Origin: Catellatospora tritici
GTDB lineage: Bacteria > Actinomycetota > Actinomycetes > Mycobacteriales > Micromonosporaceae
Direction: 5' to 3'
DNA length: 62,050 nucleotides
Assembly (NCBI RefSeq): GCF_019083965.1
Contig: NZ_JAHRCY010000039.1
Coordinates: 1 to 62,050, forward strand
The number at the start of each line of letters is the position of its first letter. Position 1 is the first letter of the stretch. Positions 51,674 through 60,443 of this stretch are shown here, one piece after another. The notes under the pieces were generated by a model. It had not been told where the DNA came from and did not search any database. It saw only the letters and a program-made list of their open reading frames with translations. The translations under genes were made by a program, and so were the position numbers.

Positions 51674-54205
51674 TCACGGGGCGACGAACACGACCTTCGC
51701 CCGCCAGTCGGTGCCGTCCAGGGTCGGCCCGCTGCGTACGGTGAACGACCCGGTCGGCAGGCCACCGGCCCATGCGGTGGACGACAGGTCACCGGTGCTG
51801 CGGTTGACCTTGTAAAGGGTGGTGCCGGACAGGAACAGCCCGCCCGCGTCGGCCATGCCGCCCACGCCCGCGACGGTGAACCTGTCCGCGCCGACCACCC
51901 CGCTGTCCGGGGTGAACCAGCGCCAGTACAGCTCGTTCGACCCGGAGAGGGTGTAGTACATGCGCCCGGCCGTGTAGAACATGGCGGTCACGTTCGGGAT
52001 CTCGGCGTAGAAGTTCACGGTCGAACCGGCGTAGGTCTGACCGGAGTCGGTGTCCACGGTGTCCCAGTAGGCGTCGTGGTACGGGTCGACCAGCGTGGGC
52101 GTGCCGAAGGTCGTGCCGTTGAAGGTACGCCGCCACAGCGCGCCGTTCATGCCGTAGAACAGCGTGCCGCCCACCCAGAAGCCGCCCCGGGCGGTCGACC
52201 AGGCCGTGGCGTCCGGGTTGGCGACCGTGCTGGTCGCACCGACGGTGGTCGCCCCGTCGTACGACCGGACCTGCACGTCGTCGGCGTTGCCCGCCGGCGG
52301 CGGCCCGGTCTTGACGATCTCGATGCCGTTGATCAGCGGGTTCTCCACCACGTGCCCGAAGTCGAGGTCCACCGAGCCGTCACTGACGACGGTGAACGAG
52401 CGCATGGTGCCGACGTCGTGCCCGACCGACGCGGACAGGTCGAGGTTGGCGAGCACGGTCGTGCCCTCCAGCGCCACGTTGAACACCCGTGAGCCGGGGG
52501 AGGCGGTGCCGCCGTACCGGTTGGCCAGGTAGAGGCGAACCTCGACCTCGGTCCCGGCGGTCACCGGGAACTGCCAGCTCATCTCCGGGGCCGAGCCCGG
52601 ATCCCAGCGCTCGGAGGAGAAGAGCGCGACCGGTGTACCGGCCGGGACGGTGGCGTCGACGGTGGGCACCGTGCCGTACCCGGCGGTGCTGCTGTCGGTG
52701 TTGTGGTACGGGCTGGGGCTGCCGCCGTCGTCGCCGGCCCAGTCCGGGCCGTTGTCGGTCGCCGCGACCGTCGACCCACCGGCGTTGACCCGGTAGAGCA
52801 CGTTGGTCGGCACCGGCACGCCCGCCCGGTACACGTTGCCCGGCAGCGTGGCCGTGGTGGTCGGGTGCGGGGCGTTGCCACCGGTCAGCGGGAAGAACGC
52901 GATCCGCTCGCGCCGGTACTGGAAGTTGCCGATGAACGCGGTGTCGGAACCGACCCAGAGGCCGCTCGCGGTGACCAGCATCTCGGAGGCCCCGATGCCG
53001 CGCGGGTGCCGACCCGGGTTCCAGGACAGCGGCAGGCCGTTGCTCGGGTCGAGGGCGGCGATGCTGGCCCGGCCGACCGCGCCGGGGCCGGGGCTGTCGC
53101 CACCGAAACTGTTGTTGAGCCACCGGGAGTGACCGCCGACGTAGACGGCCTGCTCGCTGATGTCGACAGACAGGAAGGTGTCGCCGCCGGTGTAGTCGAC
53201 CCAGGTGGGCTGGACGTCGGTACCGGTGGCGGCGGTCTCCCACCGGGCGGCGGCGTCGCAGAGGGTGCCCGCGTTCGGGGCGCCGGTGGACACCACCACG
53301 AAGTAGCTGCTGTCCGGCGCGTACGCGATGTCGCGCATGTAGGAGTCGAACGCCCACCAGGCGCAGCGCGGGGTGTACCGGGTGGTGTTCCAGGCGGCGA
53401 TCGTCGCGGCGGTGGCGCCGAGGTCCAGCCGCACGATCTGGTCGTGCAGCACCCCGTCGGCCTTCTTGAAGTTGCCGATGACCACGAGCACCTGGCCGTT
53501 GGGGGACAGCGCCAGTTTGCTGGCGCCGACCCCGGCGCTGGCGCCGCTGACCCCGTCGTAGTTGTGGTTCTCGGTCAGGGTGGTGGTCAGGTAGCTGTCC
53601 ACCGCGCCGGTGGTGGCGTTCAGCGAGGCCAGGCCGCCGCGGGGGGTGGTGTTGCCGGCGGTGGTGAAGATGCCGCCGACCAGCAGTCGGCTGCCGGCCA
53701 GGGCCAGGTCCTTGACCGCGCCGTTGAAGGCCGGGGTGGCGAAACTGGTGACCACCGCGCCGGTGCTGACGTTGAGCAGCGCCACCTTGCGCCGGGTGAT
53801 CCCGTTGACGGTGTTGAACTTGCCGCCGATGAAGACCGTGCCCGCGGTGGGTCCGGCGATCACCGCGGAGACCTCGCTGTCCACGGTCGGCGCGAAGGCG
53901 GTGTCCACCGTTCCGGTGGCCTTGTCGAAGGCCAGGAGATAGTTGCGAGTGATGTCCACTTCGGTGCCGCGGTTGCGGACGGTGGTGAAGTCACCGGCCG
54001 CGATGATCTTCGTCCCGGCGTCGTAGATGGCGTTGACGGTGCCGTTCTTGATGTCGGGAGTGGCGGTTGAGGGCACCGCCTTGACCACCGTGGTGTGGTT
54101 GGGCGCGGCGAGCGCCGGTGCGGCGGCACCGATACCGGCTGCGGCGAGCGTGACCGCGGCAAGCGCCGCGAGGGCACGGCGGGTCAACGTTGAACGAGGT
54201 GACAC
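51674..54205 (-). CDS. Large secreted beta-propeller protein with a malectin-like domain
   Basis: About 843 aa from GTG 54205 (GGAG, five bases; an upstream GTG lies inside that site). Residues 1-33 are a Sec signal (TRRALAALAAVTLAAAGIGA). About 45-460 holds repeats like DAGTKIIAAGDFTTV, GTVFIGGKFNTVNGI and RLLVGGIFTTAGN, i.e. a delta-60/beta-propeller of Gly-Asn-Phe repeats. About 470-635 is malectin-like (FSSERWDPGSAP...RLYLANRYGG...DLDFGHVVENPLINGIEI), which binds carbohydrate. The rest is another propeller part. It probably works on the cell surface or extracellular glycans. Confidence 0.82.
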   Translation of the reverse strand: MSPRSTLTRRALAALAAVTLAAAGIGAAAPALAAPNHTTVVKAVPSTATPDIKNGTVNAIYDAGTKIIAAGDFTTVRNRGTEVDITRNYLLAFDKATGTVDTAFAPTVDSEVSAVIAGPTAGTVFIGGKFNTVNGITRRKVALLNVSTGAVVTSFATPAFNGAVKDLALAGSRLLVGGIFTTAGNTTPRGGLASLNATTGAVDSYLTTTLTENHNYDGVSGASAGVGASKLALSPNGQVLVVIGNFKKADGVLHDQIVRLDLGATAATIAAWNTTRYTPRCAWWAFDSYMRDIAYAPDSSYFVVVSTGAPNAGTLCDAAARWETAATGTDVQPTWVDYTGGDTFLSVDISEQAVYVGGHSRWLNNSFGGDSPGPGAVGRASIAALDPSNGLPLSWNPGRHPRGIGASEMLVTASGLWVGSDTAFIGNFQYRRERIAFFPLTGGNAPHPTTTATLPGNVYRAGVPVPTNVLYRVNAGGSTVAATDNGPDWAGDDGGSPSPYHNTDSSTAGYGTVPTVDATVPAGTPVALFSSERWDPGSAPEMSWQFPVTAGTEVEVRLYLANRYGGTASPGSRVFNVALEGTTVLANLDLSASVGHDVGTMRSFTVVSDGSVDLDFGHVVENPLINGIEIVKTGPPPAGNADDVQVRSYDGATTVGATSTVANPDATAWSTARGGFWVGGTLFYGMNGALWRRTFNGTTFGTPTLVDPYHDAYWDTVDTDSGQTYAGSTVNFYAEIPNVTAMFYTAGRMYYTLSGSNELYWRWFTPDSGVVGADRFTVAGVGGMADAGGLFLSGTTLYKVNRSTGDLSSTAWAGGLPTGSFTVRSGPTLDGTDWRAKVVFVAP

Positions 54206-54704
54206 GGGCACTCCGGAGGGGGCGGACTGGCGGTGTCGGAGCGGGCGCGACAGACCCGTCCGGCCACCGAGGACCTGACGCACCCCATACCCTCTGACAC
54301 CTGTCAGTCACCGTCCAGTGACCGCCTCGTTTTCTGCCCTTCCACGCCGCAGCACCGCCCGACCACCCGATCCGAGCGCCGGGACAGCCAGCCGAGCCAC
54401 ACGAAAAGGTGGTGGGAATCGGCATTTCGGTGAGCCCGCTCGGACAAATGCTCAGGCGAGTATTGGCGGTCGGATGGCGAGCGACGCGGTCGGTCGCCGG
54501 AGGTGGCCGACCGCATCGAAACGAACCCGTGCTCTGCGCTGACCTGCTGTGGTTCGGAGCTTGGTGACCTGCGGTGCGGGTTGCCCTCGCCTATGGTCCC
54601 GCATATTGTGTGCGGCCGGCCGACGTTCTGGCGTAGCGGTCCGTGACGGCCGTAGCGGGACGGCCGGATCTCTTGATATCCACGGCTTTCAGTGAGGATC
54701 GGTC
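54206..54704. other. 499-bp intergenic region with no recognised gene
   Basis: This lies between divergent secreted-protein and membrane-protein genes. It must hold both promoters. No gene, long inverted repeat or RNA motif was seen in it. Confidence 0.5.
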
Positions 54705-55262
54705 ATGGTCGGTACGGCGACGAGGCAGGCGGCAGGCTCCATGTCTTCGCCTGTCAAAGATGTGGTCATGACGGTGTTGTCGCTGGCCGCGTTCGCCGGG
54801 ATGTGGTGGTCGGTGATGCCCCGCCTCTGGCGTAACGAGCCCGTGCTCAGACGAGACCTGCTCCAGATGCTGCGGCCGTTGCCGGGTTCGGCCGCGACGT
54901 CGCGCGGCATACTGCGGGCACTGCCGTTGGTGATCGCGACGACGACGATCGCCGCTCTGCCGACCCTGGCTGTCGTCCTGCTCGACCTGGTTGGGGTGGG
55001 CGACGTCCCGTGGCTGAAGCGCTCGCTGCTGGGCTTGGCCCTGGTCGGGATCGCTCTCGCCTGGGTGCTCACGCCGATGGTGGTGTGCCTCAACGTACCC
55101 AAATCGGTGGTGTCGCCCCAGTTGTGGCACGAATGGGGTGCGCTACGCGCCTGGCGGCGCGCCCGTCACCTGCGTCGTGCCTACCGCTCCGCCGGACGGC
55201 AGGTGAGGGGCGACCGTGGGGCTGGACATCAGCCGCGTCCCACTGAATCTGTCCCGCTCTGA
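54705..55262 (+). CDS. Hypothetical membrane protein
   Basis: A 185-aa protein. A first helix (MTVLSLAAFAGMWWSVMPRL) is followed by LPLVIATTTIAALPTLAVVL and LLGLALVGIALAWVLTPMVV, then a basic cytosolic tail (RAWRRARHLRRAYRS). Three to four helices; no family recognised. GTGAGGATC before the ATG gives a weak ribosome site. It is convergent with the stressosome operon end. Confidence 0.65.
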   Translation: MVGTATRQAAGSMSSPVKDVVMTVLSLAAFAGMWWSVMPRLWRNEPVLRRDLLQMLRPLPGSAATSRGILRALPLVIATTTIAALPTLAVVLLDLVGVGDVPWLKRSLLGLALVGIALAWVLTPMVVCLNVPKSVVSPQLWHEWGALRAWRRARHLRRAYRSAGRQVRGDRGAGHQPRPTESVPL

Positions 55263-55402
55263 CAGGTCTGCCTGCCCAGACGCCAGGTGTCCTGGACGGA
55301 CGCGAGGTGTCGCAAAACTCCTCGAGGCTGTCGGTGCCGCCCCCGGGACGGCCGTCGAAGGTCTTTGCCGCCGATGGGTGCCTCAGCCCGTCGTCCCGGA
55401 GC

Positions 55403-55750
55403 CTAGGCGCCGCCGGTGAGCAGGTCGTACACGTCGACGATCTCCAGCACGTCACGGACGGTTCCGTGCGCTCCGGTGAGCCGGAACGCGCAGCCCTCCT
55501 GTACGGCCTGCGCGTGCGCGTGCAGCAGCACCCGGATGCCGCTGGAGTCGAGGAAAGTCACCCGGCTGACGTCGACTTCAAGCCGCCGGTCAGGATGGGT
55601 GCGGATCGCGTCGGTCAGCCAACCTTCGACGGCGTCCTCAACGCCCATGTCGATCTCGCCGACGAGGGAAACCCGCACGATGTCGGGTGCCAACTCGACC
55701 TTGTGCGAGGCTTGGGGCCGGCGCCCGGCGTTGTCCATGGTCAAATGCAT
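55403..55750 (-). CDS. STAS-domain anti-sigma-factor antagonist (RsbV-like)
   Basis: About 115 aa from ATG 55750, which overlaps the upstream TGA (TGATG) and follows AAGGAGG. The STAS fold has RVSLVGEIDMGVEDAVEGWL and the phospho-acceptor Ser in DVSRVTFLDSSGIRVLLHAH. In RsbV-type proteins this Ser is phosphorylated by an RsbW kinase and dephosphorylated by a PP2C such as the one encoded just upstream; the free form frees a sigma factor. It is the last gene of the seven-gene operon; no RsbW or sigma gene is in the window. Confidence 0.9.
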   Translation of the reverse strand: MHLTMDNAGRRPQASHKVELAPDIVRVSLVGEIDMGVEDAVEGWLTDAIRTHPDRRLEVDVSRVTFLDSSGIRVLLHAHAQAVQEGCAFRLTGAHGTVRDVLEIVDVYDLLTGGA

Positions 55751-57297
55751 CACACCCTCCTTACCGCGACCACCGCGACGTCGTCGGCGTTCGGTGGAGT
55801 GGTGAGTCTGTCGAGCAGTCGGTCACAGTATGCGTCGAGATCCGCGTCGACGTGTCCGGCGAGTTCGTGCAAGGTGGCGATCCCGTCGCGGATGGACGTC
55901 CCGCGTTGCTCGATGAGCCCGTCGGTGTAGAGCAGCAGAGTGCTGCCCGGCGGCATGGTGAACTCCATATCCGGCGGCCTGGGGTGGCCGATGCCGAGCA
56001 GCGGAGCGCGCTGCCACAGCTCGCTGACCTTCCCGTCGACGACCAGCAGCGGGGGCAGGTGGCCGGCGTTGGCCAACTGGGCCTGGCCGGTGGCCGGGTC
56101 GGCGGAGATGACGCACAGGGTTGCCATCTCCCTGGGCAGCAGCCGGATCATCAGATCGTCGATGAGCCGGATGATCGTGCCGGGTGGATGCCCTTCGACG
56201 GCGTAGGCGCGCAGCGCGTGGCGGATCTCGGCCATCACGGTCGCCGCGTGCAGCGAGTGGCCGACCACATCACCGATCGCGATCAGCAGTCGGTCGCCGA
56301 GCAGCGACAGTTCGTAGAAGTCGCCGCCGATCTCGGCTTCGGTGCTCGCCGGTTCGTAGCGTACGGCCAGCTCGACGCCGGGCAGCTCGGGCAGCTTGCG
56401 GGGCAGCAGGCTGCGCTGCAGGGTGACCGCGATCCGGTGGTCGAGGTCTTGTGCGCGCTGCGCCTCGGCCGCCGCCCCGAGCGCCTGCGTGAGCTGGGTC
56501 AGCAGTTGGGTGCTGTCGTCGTCGAGGTGCTGCGGGACGAACACGTACAGCGGCGGGAGGTCATTGCGCAGTCGAGCGCTGGTGACGCTGAGCGGCTGGG
56601 CGTCCAGCCAGCCGGTGGGCAGGTTCCACTGGTCGGCGCGGGCGGTCTGTTTCCGGAAGCCGATGGGCGCGTCGTCGGGGGGCGCGGTCCATTCGCACGA
56701 CTCGCGTCGGCCGGTGTCGGTGGCCAGTGTCGCGGTCCAGGTCCCGTCCAGGGTGTCGGCGGCCACCACGGCCGCGCCGCCGAACAGCCGTGCCGCGCCC
56801 ACGGCGGCGTGGGCGAGCAACTCGCCGAAGCCGCGGGCGGTGGTCACCGCGAGCGTGGTCCGGGCCAGCTGCGCCAGTCCGTCGGCGAGATGTTCGGCTT
56901 TGCGCAGGGCGCGGTAGTAGCGCAGGACGGCCTGGACCGTGGCGACCAGCTCCTGCGGATCTATCGGCTCGGCGAGGTAGGCGTCGGCGCCGCCGACCAG
57001 CCCGATGGTGCGATCGGTCACGTCGACGGCGTGGGCCGACACGTGCACCACCGGTATGGTGGCGGTCCGGTCGTCGGCCTTGATGCGCCGACAGACCTCC
57101 AGGCCGCTCATGTCGGGCAGTTTGACGTCGAGAACGACCATGTCGAAGTGGTTGGCCGCGATCTGTTTCAGCGCGTCGTGGCCGGTCTCGGCCTGCGAGA
57201 CGACGAAGCCCGCTCGGGAGAGCCAGTTGCTGAGCAGGTACCGCTTGGGTGCCGAGTCGTCGACGACCAGGATCGCCGACTCGGTGGCCGGGGTCAC
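55750..57297 (-). CDS. Response regulator fused to SpoIIE/RsbU-type PP2C phosphatase
   Basis: A 515-aa protein from GTG 57297, overlapping the kinase stop (GTGA). Receiver domain 1-125: acid pocket VVDD (near 13), phospho-Asp in MVVLDVKLPD (near 55). The usual conserved Lys is replaced, the stretch reading DAYLAEPIDPQEL. A GAF-like middle part (130-270) precedes the PP2C domain, with GGDFYEL, GDVVGHS, TDGLIEQ and NADDVAVV as metal-binding motifs. It likely dephosphorylates the downstream STAS protein when activated by phosphorylation. RsbU-like exit of the stressosome pathway. Confidence 0.93.
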   Translation of the reverse strand: MTPATESAILVVDDSAPKRYLLSNWLSRAGFVVSQAETGHDALKQIAANHFDMVVLDVKLPDMSGLEVCRRIKADDRTATIPVVHVSAHAVDVTDRTIGLVGGADAYLAEPIDPQELVATVQAVLRYYRALRKAEHLADGLAQLARTTLAVTTARGFGELLAHAAVGAARLFGGAAVVAADTLDGTWTATLATDTGRRESCEWTAPPDDAPIGFRKQTARADQWNLPTGWLDAQPLSVTSARLRNDLPPLYVFVPQHLDDDSTQLLTQLTQALGAAAEAQRAQDLDHRIAVTLQRSLLPRKLPELPGVELAVRYEPASTEAEIGGDFYELSLLGDRLLIAIGDVVGHSLHAATVMAEIRHALRAYAVEGHPPGTIIRLIDDLMIRLLPREMATLCVISADPATGQAQLANAGHLPPLLVVDGKVSELWQRAPLLGIGHPRPPDMEFTMPPGSTLLLYTDGLIEQRGTSIRDGIATLHELAGHVDADLDAYCDRLLDRLTTPPNADDVAVVAVRRV

Positions 57298-58619
57298 GAA
57301 GTCCTGGCCAGCGGCAGTGTCACGGTGAATTCGCTGCCGCGGCCGGGCTCACTGTCCAGAACCATGGAGCCGCCGAGGATGCCGACGAGTCTGCGCGCGT
57401 ATGGCAGCCCCAGACCGGTCCCATGCACCTTGTGCCGGCTGGGCAACTGGACGAACTCCTCGAAGATGCGTTCCTGTTCGGAGGCGGGGATGCCGATGCC
57501 GGTGTCGGCGACGGTGAACATCCAGTGGCCGGCGTCGCAGTGTAGGCGCAGGGCCACGTGGCCGTGTTCGGTGAACTTGACCGCGTTGTGCAGCAGGTTG
57601 CGCAGCACCTGCGACAGCAGTGCCTCGTCCGATTCGATCCAGGCGTCCCGACCGGGCTCGTCGACCATCAGGTCGACGTCGGGGTTGGTGAGGATGGCCT
57701 TCACCGTGCCGCGCAGCTGCCTGAACAGGCGGTCGAGGTTGACCGTCTGCCAGTCGGGCTGCAGCGTGCCGGACTCGGCCTTGGCCAGGTCGAGCAGGTC
57801 GTTGACGAGGGTCAGCAGATCCGCGCTCGAACCGCGCATCAGGTCGATCTGCTCCTGCTGGGCGGCGGTGAGCGGGTCGGACGACGGGTCCGACAGCATC
57901 CGGATGAGGCCGATCACCGAGGTCACCGGGGCCCGCAGTTCGTGACTGACGTTGGCCAGGAACCGGGTCTTGGCCTCGCTGGCCGAACGCAGTTGGAGGG
58001 ACTTCTCGTCGAGTTCGGCGTATAGCGCGACCACGCCGCGGTTGGTCTCCTCCAACTCGCTGTTGAGCTGGTGGTAGAGCGCCATCACGCCGCGGTTGGT
58101 CTCCTCCAGCTCGTCGTTGAGGACCGTGAGGCGGTCGCGTTGCCTGCGCACGTCCTCCAGGGCCGCCAGCAGGTGTTCGTTCTGCGTCGCGAGTTCGTCC
58201 AGCGGGCTGGCGACCGCCGTCACTCCGAGTGCACGGCGAAGCGCGTCGACGCGAACCTCCGTGAGCGCACCGACGACGGGTAAACGGCGTGACAGCATGA
58301 CCACACTGGTCTTCCCGCCCTCGAGCACTTCTAAACCGTCCACCAGACGGCTCGCCGGTTCCAGCGGTCCGCGGTCGACGCGCCTGTCGACGGCCAGGTC
58401 GATGCGCAGCCGCTCGGGGTTTCTGCAGAACCGGAAGGTGACCTCGACGGTCGACTGTGCCAACAGCACCCGGCTGACGTCGCTCAGGGCCGTGGCCAGT
58501 CGGATCTGGTCCTGGTGCTCCAGGCCGAGGGCTGCCGCGACCTCGCGGCCGCGCTGTCGGACCGCGAAGACATCCTGCTCACGCCGAAGCATCAGCTGCA
58601 GCAGCACGGTGTCGGTCAC
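57294..58619 (-). CDS. Sensor histidine kinase of the stressosome operon
   Basis: About 441 aa from GTG 58619, overlapping the previous stop (GTGA). No membrane helices. About 1-150 is a degenerate HATPase/sensor-like region. About 165-205 is a coiled coil with a near-duplicate ELEETNRGVMALYHQL / ELEETNRGVVALYAEL. HisKA follows with phospho-His in FLANVSHELRAPVTSVIGLI (near 229), then HATPase_c with NLLHNAVKFTEHGHV (N box), DTGIGIP and GTGLGLPYARRLV. It probably phosphorylates the receiver-PP2C protein encoded next. Confidence 0.92.
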   Translation of the reverse strand: MTDTVLLQLMLRREQDVFAVRQRGREVAAALGLEHQDQIRLATALSDVSRVLLAQSTVEVTFRFCRNPERLRIDLAVDRRVDRGPLEPASRLVDGLEVLEGGKTSVVMLSRRLPVVGALTEVRVDALRRALGVTAVASPLDELATQNEHLLAALEDVRRQRDRLTVLNDELEETNRGVMALYHQLNSELEETNRGVVALYAELDEKSLQLRSASEAKTRFLANVSHELRAPVTSVIGLIRMLSDPSSDPLTAAQQEQIDLMRGSSADLLTLVNDLLDLAKAESGTLQPDWQTVNLDRLFRQLRGTVKAILTNPDVDLMVDEPGRDAWIESDEALLSQVLRNLLHNAVKFTEHGHVALRLHCDAGHWMFTVADTGIGIPASEQERIFEEFVQLPSRHKVHGTGLGLPYARRLVGILGGSMVLDSEPGRGSEFTVTLPLARTS

Positions 58620-59629
58620 GGCCGTGTCCCGGCCACCAGCACGCACGCGTCGTCGCGGCGTACCCCCGCGTCGCGCAGTACGGTGGCCGCCACCAGCAGC
58701 GGCGACCTGGTCACCAGGCCCGGGTAGGGGTGCAGCGTCCACTTGTCGGTGACGCCGTCGGAGTGCATGATCAGCAGCGAGTCGTCGCTGTACGGGTGCT
58801 CGAATTGCCTGATCGTGGCTTTGCCGTGGCCGGTGATGCCGGGCATCGAGATCAGGTTGCGTCGTTCGTCTCCGGTGACCAGCGACGACGCGATGTTGCC
58901 CAGGCCGCAGACCCGCACCACACCTGCGTCGAAGTCGATTTCGGCCAGCGCGACGGCCGCCCCGCGGGTGTGGGACAGGCCACGGTGCAGCCGCTCCATC
59001 AACCTGGGCAGCGGTTCGTCGGGGGCGGTGTGGAACAGCTGCAGTGCCGCCTGGGACGCCGCGGCGGCCAGCGGGCCGTGCCCGAGCCCGTCACTGACCA
59101 TCACCAGCCGTCTGCCCGCGACCGTGCGTGACGCGTAGGCGTCGCCGCTGACCGTCTCCCCGGTCAGTGGACGGGTGAGCCCTTCCGCCCATGGCCGCGG
59201 CGGTGGCGGCTCGTGCCACAGCTGAGCGCAGAGCACCGAGCCGCGTCCGGGCATCGAGAAGCCTTCGGACCGGTCCGCCAGCCGGGCCACGGCGCCCAAC
59301 CCGATACCGAGGGTGCCCGTGGTGGAGCGGCCGTCCTCGTACATGGCGGCGAAGTCGGCCATGCCAGGGGCGGCGTCGATGCTGATCACCTCGACACCCA
59401 CGGTGTCGTCGCCGCGTACGGGCCGGACCAGCAGCGCGCCGTCCTGAGCATGTTTGACCAGATTGGTCGCCAGTTCCGACACGATGATCGCGAAGTCGCC
59501 GACCTTGTGCGCGGCGAAGTCGACGGAGACGGCGAGTTCTGTCGCGAAGCGCCGCACCGAGCCGACTGTGCTGAGATCGTCGAGCCGGAACCACGTCGGC
59601 GCCGGCGTCAGCGTGCTCAACGCGCCCAC
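58616..59629 (-). CDS. Fused anti-sigma-type HATPase and PP2C phosphatase (RsbX-like)
   Basis: A 337-aa protein from GTG 59629, overlapping the RsbT-like gene by 13 bases. N-terminal HATPase (about 1-140): SELATNLVKHAQDG, then TLGIGLGAVARLAD. C-terminal short PP2C (about 150-335): VSGDAYASRTVAGRRLVMVS, SDGLGHGPLAAAAS, MHSDGVTDKW and RDDACVLVAG. This layout is the actinobacterial RsbX-like version; it probably resets the stressosome by dephosphorylating RsbR/RsbS. Confidence 0.9.
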   Translation of the reverse strand: MGALSTLTPAPTWFRLDDLSTVGSVRRFATELAVSVDFAAHKVGDFAIIVSELATNLVKHAQDGALLVRPVRGDDTVGVEVISIDAAPGMADFAAMYEDGRSTTGTLGIGLGAVARLADRSEGFSMPGRGSVLCAQLWHEPPPPRPWAEGLTRPLTGETVSGDAYASRTVAGRRLVMVSDGLGHGPLAAAASQAALQLFHTAPDEPLPRLMERLHRGLSHTRGAAVALAEIDFDAGVVRVCGLGNIASSLVTGDERRNLISMPGITGHGKATIRQFEHPYSDDSLLIMHSDGVTDKWTLHPYPGLVTRSPLLVAATVLRDAGVRRDDACVLVAGTRP

Positions 59630-60030
59630 TTGGTCACCGAAACAGTCGTGCCGGCACCCACCTCGGTGCTCAACTCGAACTCGTCGACCAACCGCCGGGC
59701 TCCGCTGAGCCCCAGACCAAGCCCGCCACCGCTGGTGTATCCGTCGGTCAGCGCCAACGCGACATCGGCGATGCCTGGACCCTCGTCGCTGAAGACGATG
59801 CGTATCCCGCGCCGGGCGCCGTTGTCGACGGTGGACACCTTGGCCCGCCCGCCCCCGCCGTACACCAGGGTGTTGCGTGCCAACTCACTGGCGGCCGTCA
59901 CCACTTTGGTCTGGTCGACCAGGGAGAGCTTGGCGGCGACCGCGGCGGTGCGGACCAGCTGGCGGACCCGGACGACGTCCTCGTCGCTGGCGATGGTCTG
60001 CGTCTGGGCCGCGCCGACGACCGCGGTCAT
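59617..60030 (-). CDS. rsbT: RsbT-like serine/threonine kinase (switch kinase)
   Basis: A 137-aa HATPase-type kinase. N box AASELARNTLVYGGGG, then FSDEGPGI and GGLGLGLSGARRLVDEF. RsbT phosphorylates RsbS and RsbR in the stressosome and, when released, activates a PP2C partner. It starts at ATG 60030, overlapping the RsbS-like stop (ATGA), in the RST gene order of known stressosome modules. Confidence 0.93.
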   Translation of the reverse strand: MTAVVGAAQTQTIASDEDVVRVRQLVRTAAVAAKLSLVDQTKVVTAASELARNTLVYGGGGRAKVSTVDNGARRGIRIVFSDEGPGIADVALALTDGYTSGGGLGLGLSGARRLVDEFELSTEVGAGTTVSVTKWAR

Positions 60031-60443
60031 GGTGACGTCGTCTCGGGCAGGTCATCCAGACCGAGGTCCAGCTCGTCGAGGAGGTCGGGTTCGGCGTTAC
60101 GGGCCAGCAGCTCCAGGCCGCGCTCCACATTGAGAGCCGTCCGGATGCCGTCGAGCGACAGCCCCAGCTCCACCAGGGTGATCGCGACCGCGGGTCGCAT
60201 GCCGACGACGATGGTCTCGGCGTCCAGCACCCGCGAGATCGACGCGATGGTCGACAACGTCCGGCCCACGAACGAGTCGACAATGTCCAGTCCGGTGATG
60301 TCGATGATCACACCCCTGGCGCCGGTCGCGACGATGCGCTCGCCCAGATCCTCCTGGAGCTGCAGCGCGACCTGGTCCTGCATGTCGACCTGGATCGACA
60401 CCAGCAGCACCGATCCGATCTTCAGAATCGGTACGCGGTCCAT
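60027..60443 (-). CDS. rsbS: RsbS-like stressosome STAS protein
   Basis: A 138-aa STAS protein. The phosphorylation site Ser is in DITGLDIVDSFVGRTLS, matching RsbS S59. The C-terminal tail (about 115-138, LLDELDLGLDDLPETTSP) is acidic and longer than usual. RsbS forms the stressosome core with RsbR and holds RsbT. Its ATG overlaps the RsbR-like stop (TGATG). Confidence 0.93.
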   Translation of the reverse strand: MDRVPILKIGSVLLVSIQVDMQDQVALQLQEDLGERIVATGARGVIIDITGLDIVDSFVGRTLSTIASISRVLDAETIVVGMRPAVAITLVELGLSLDGIRTALNVERGLELLARNAEPDLLDELDLGLDDLPETTSP

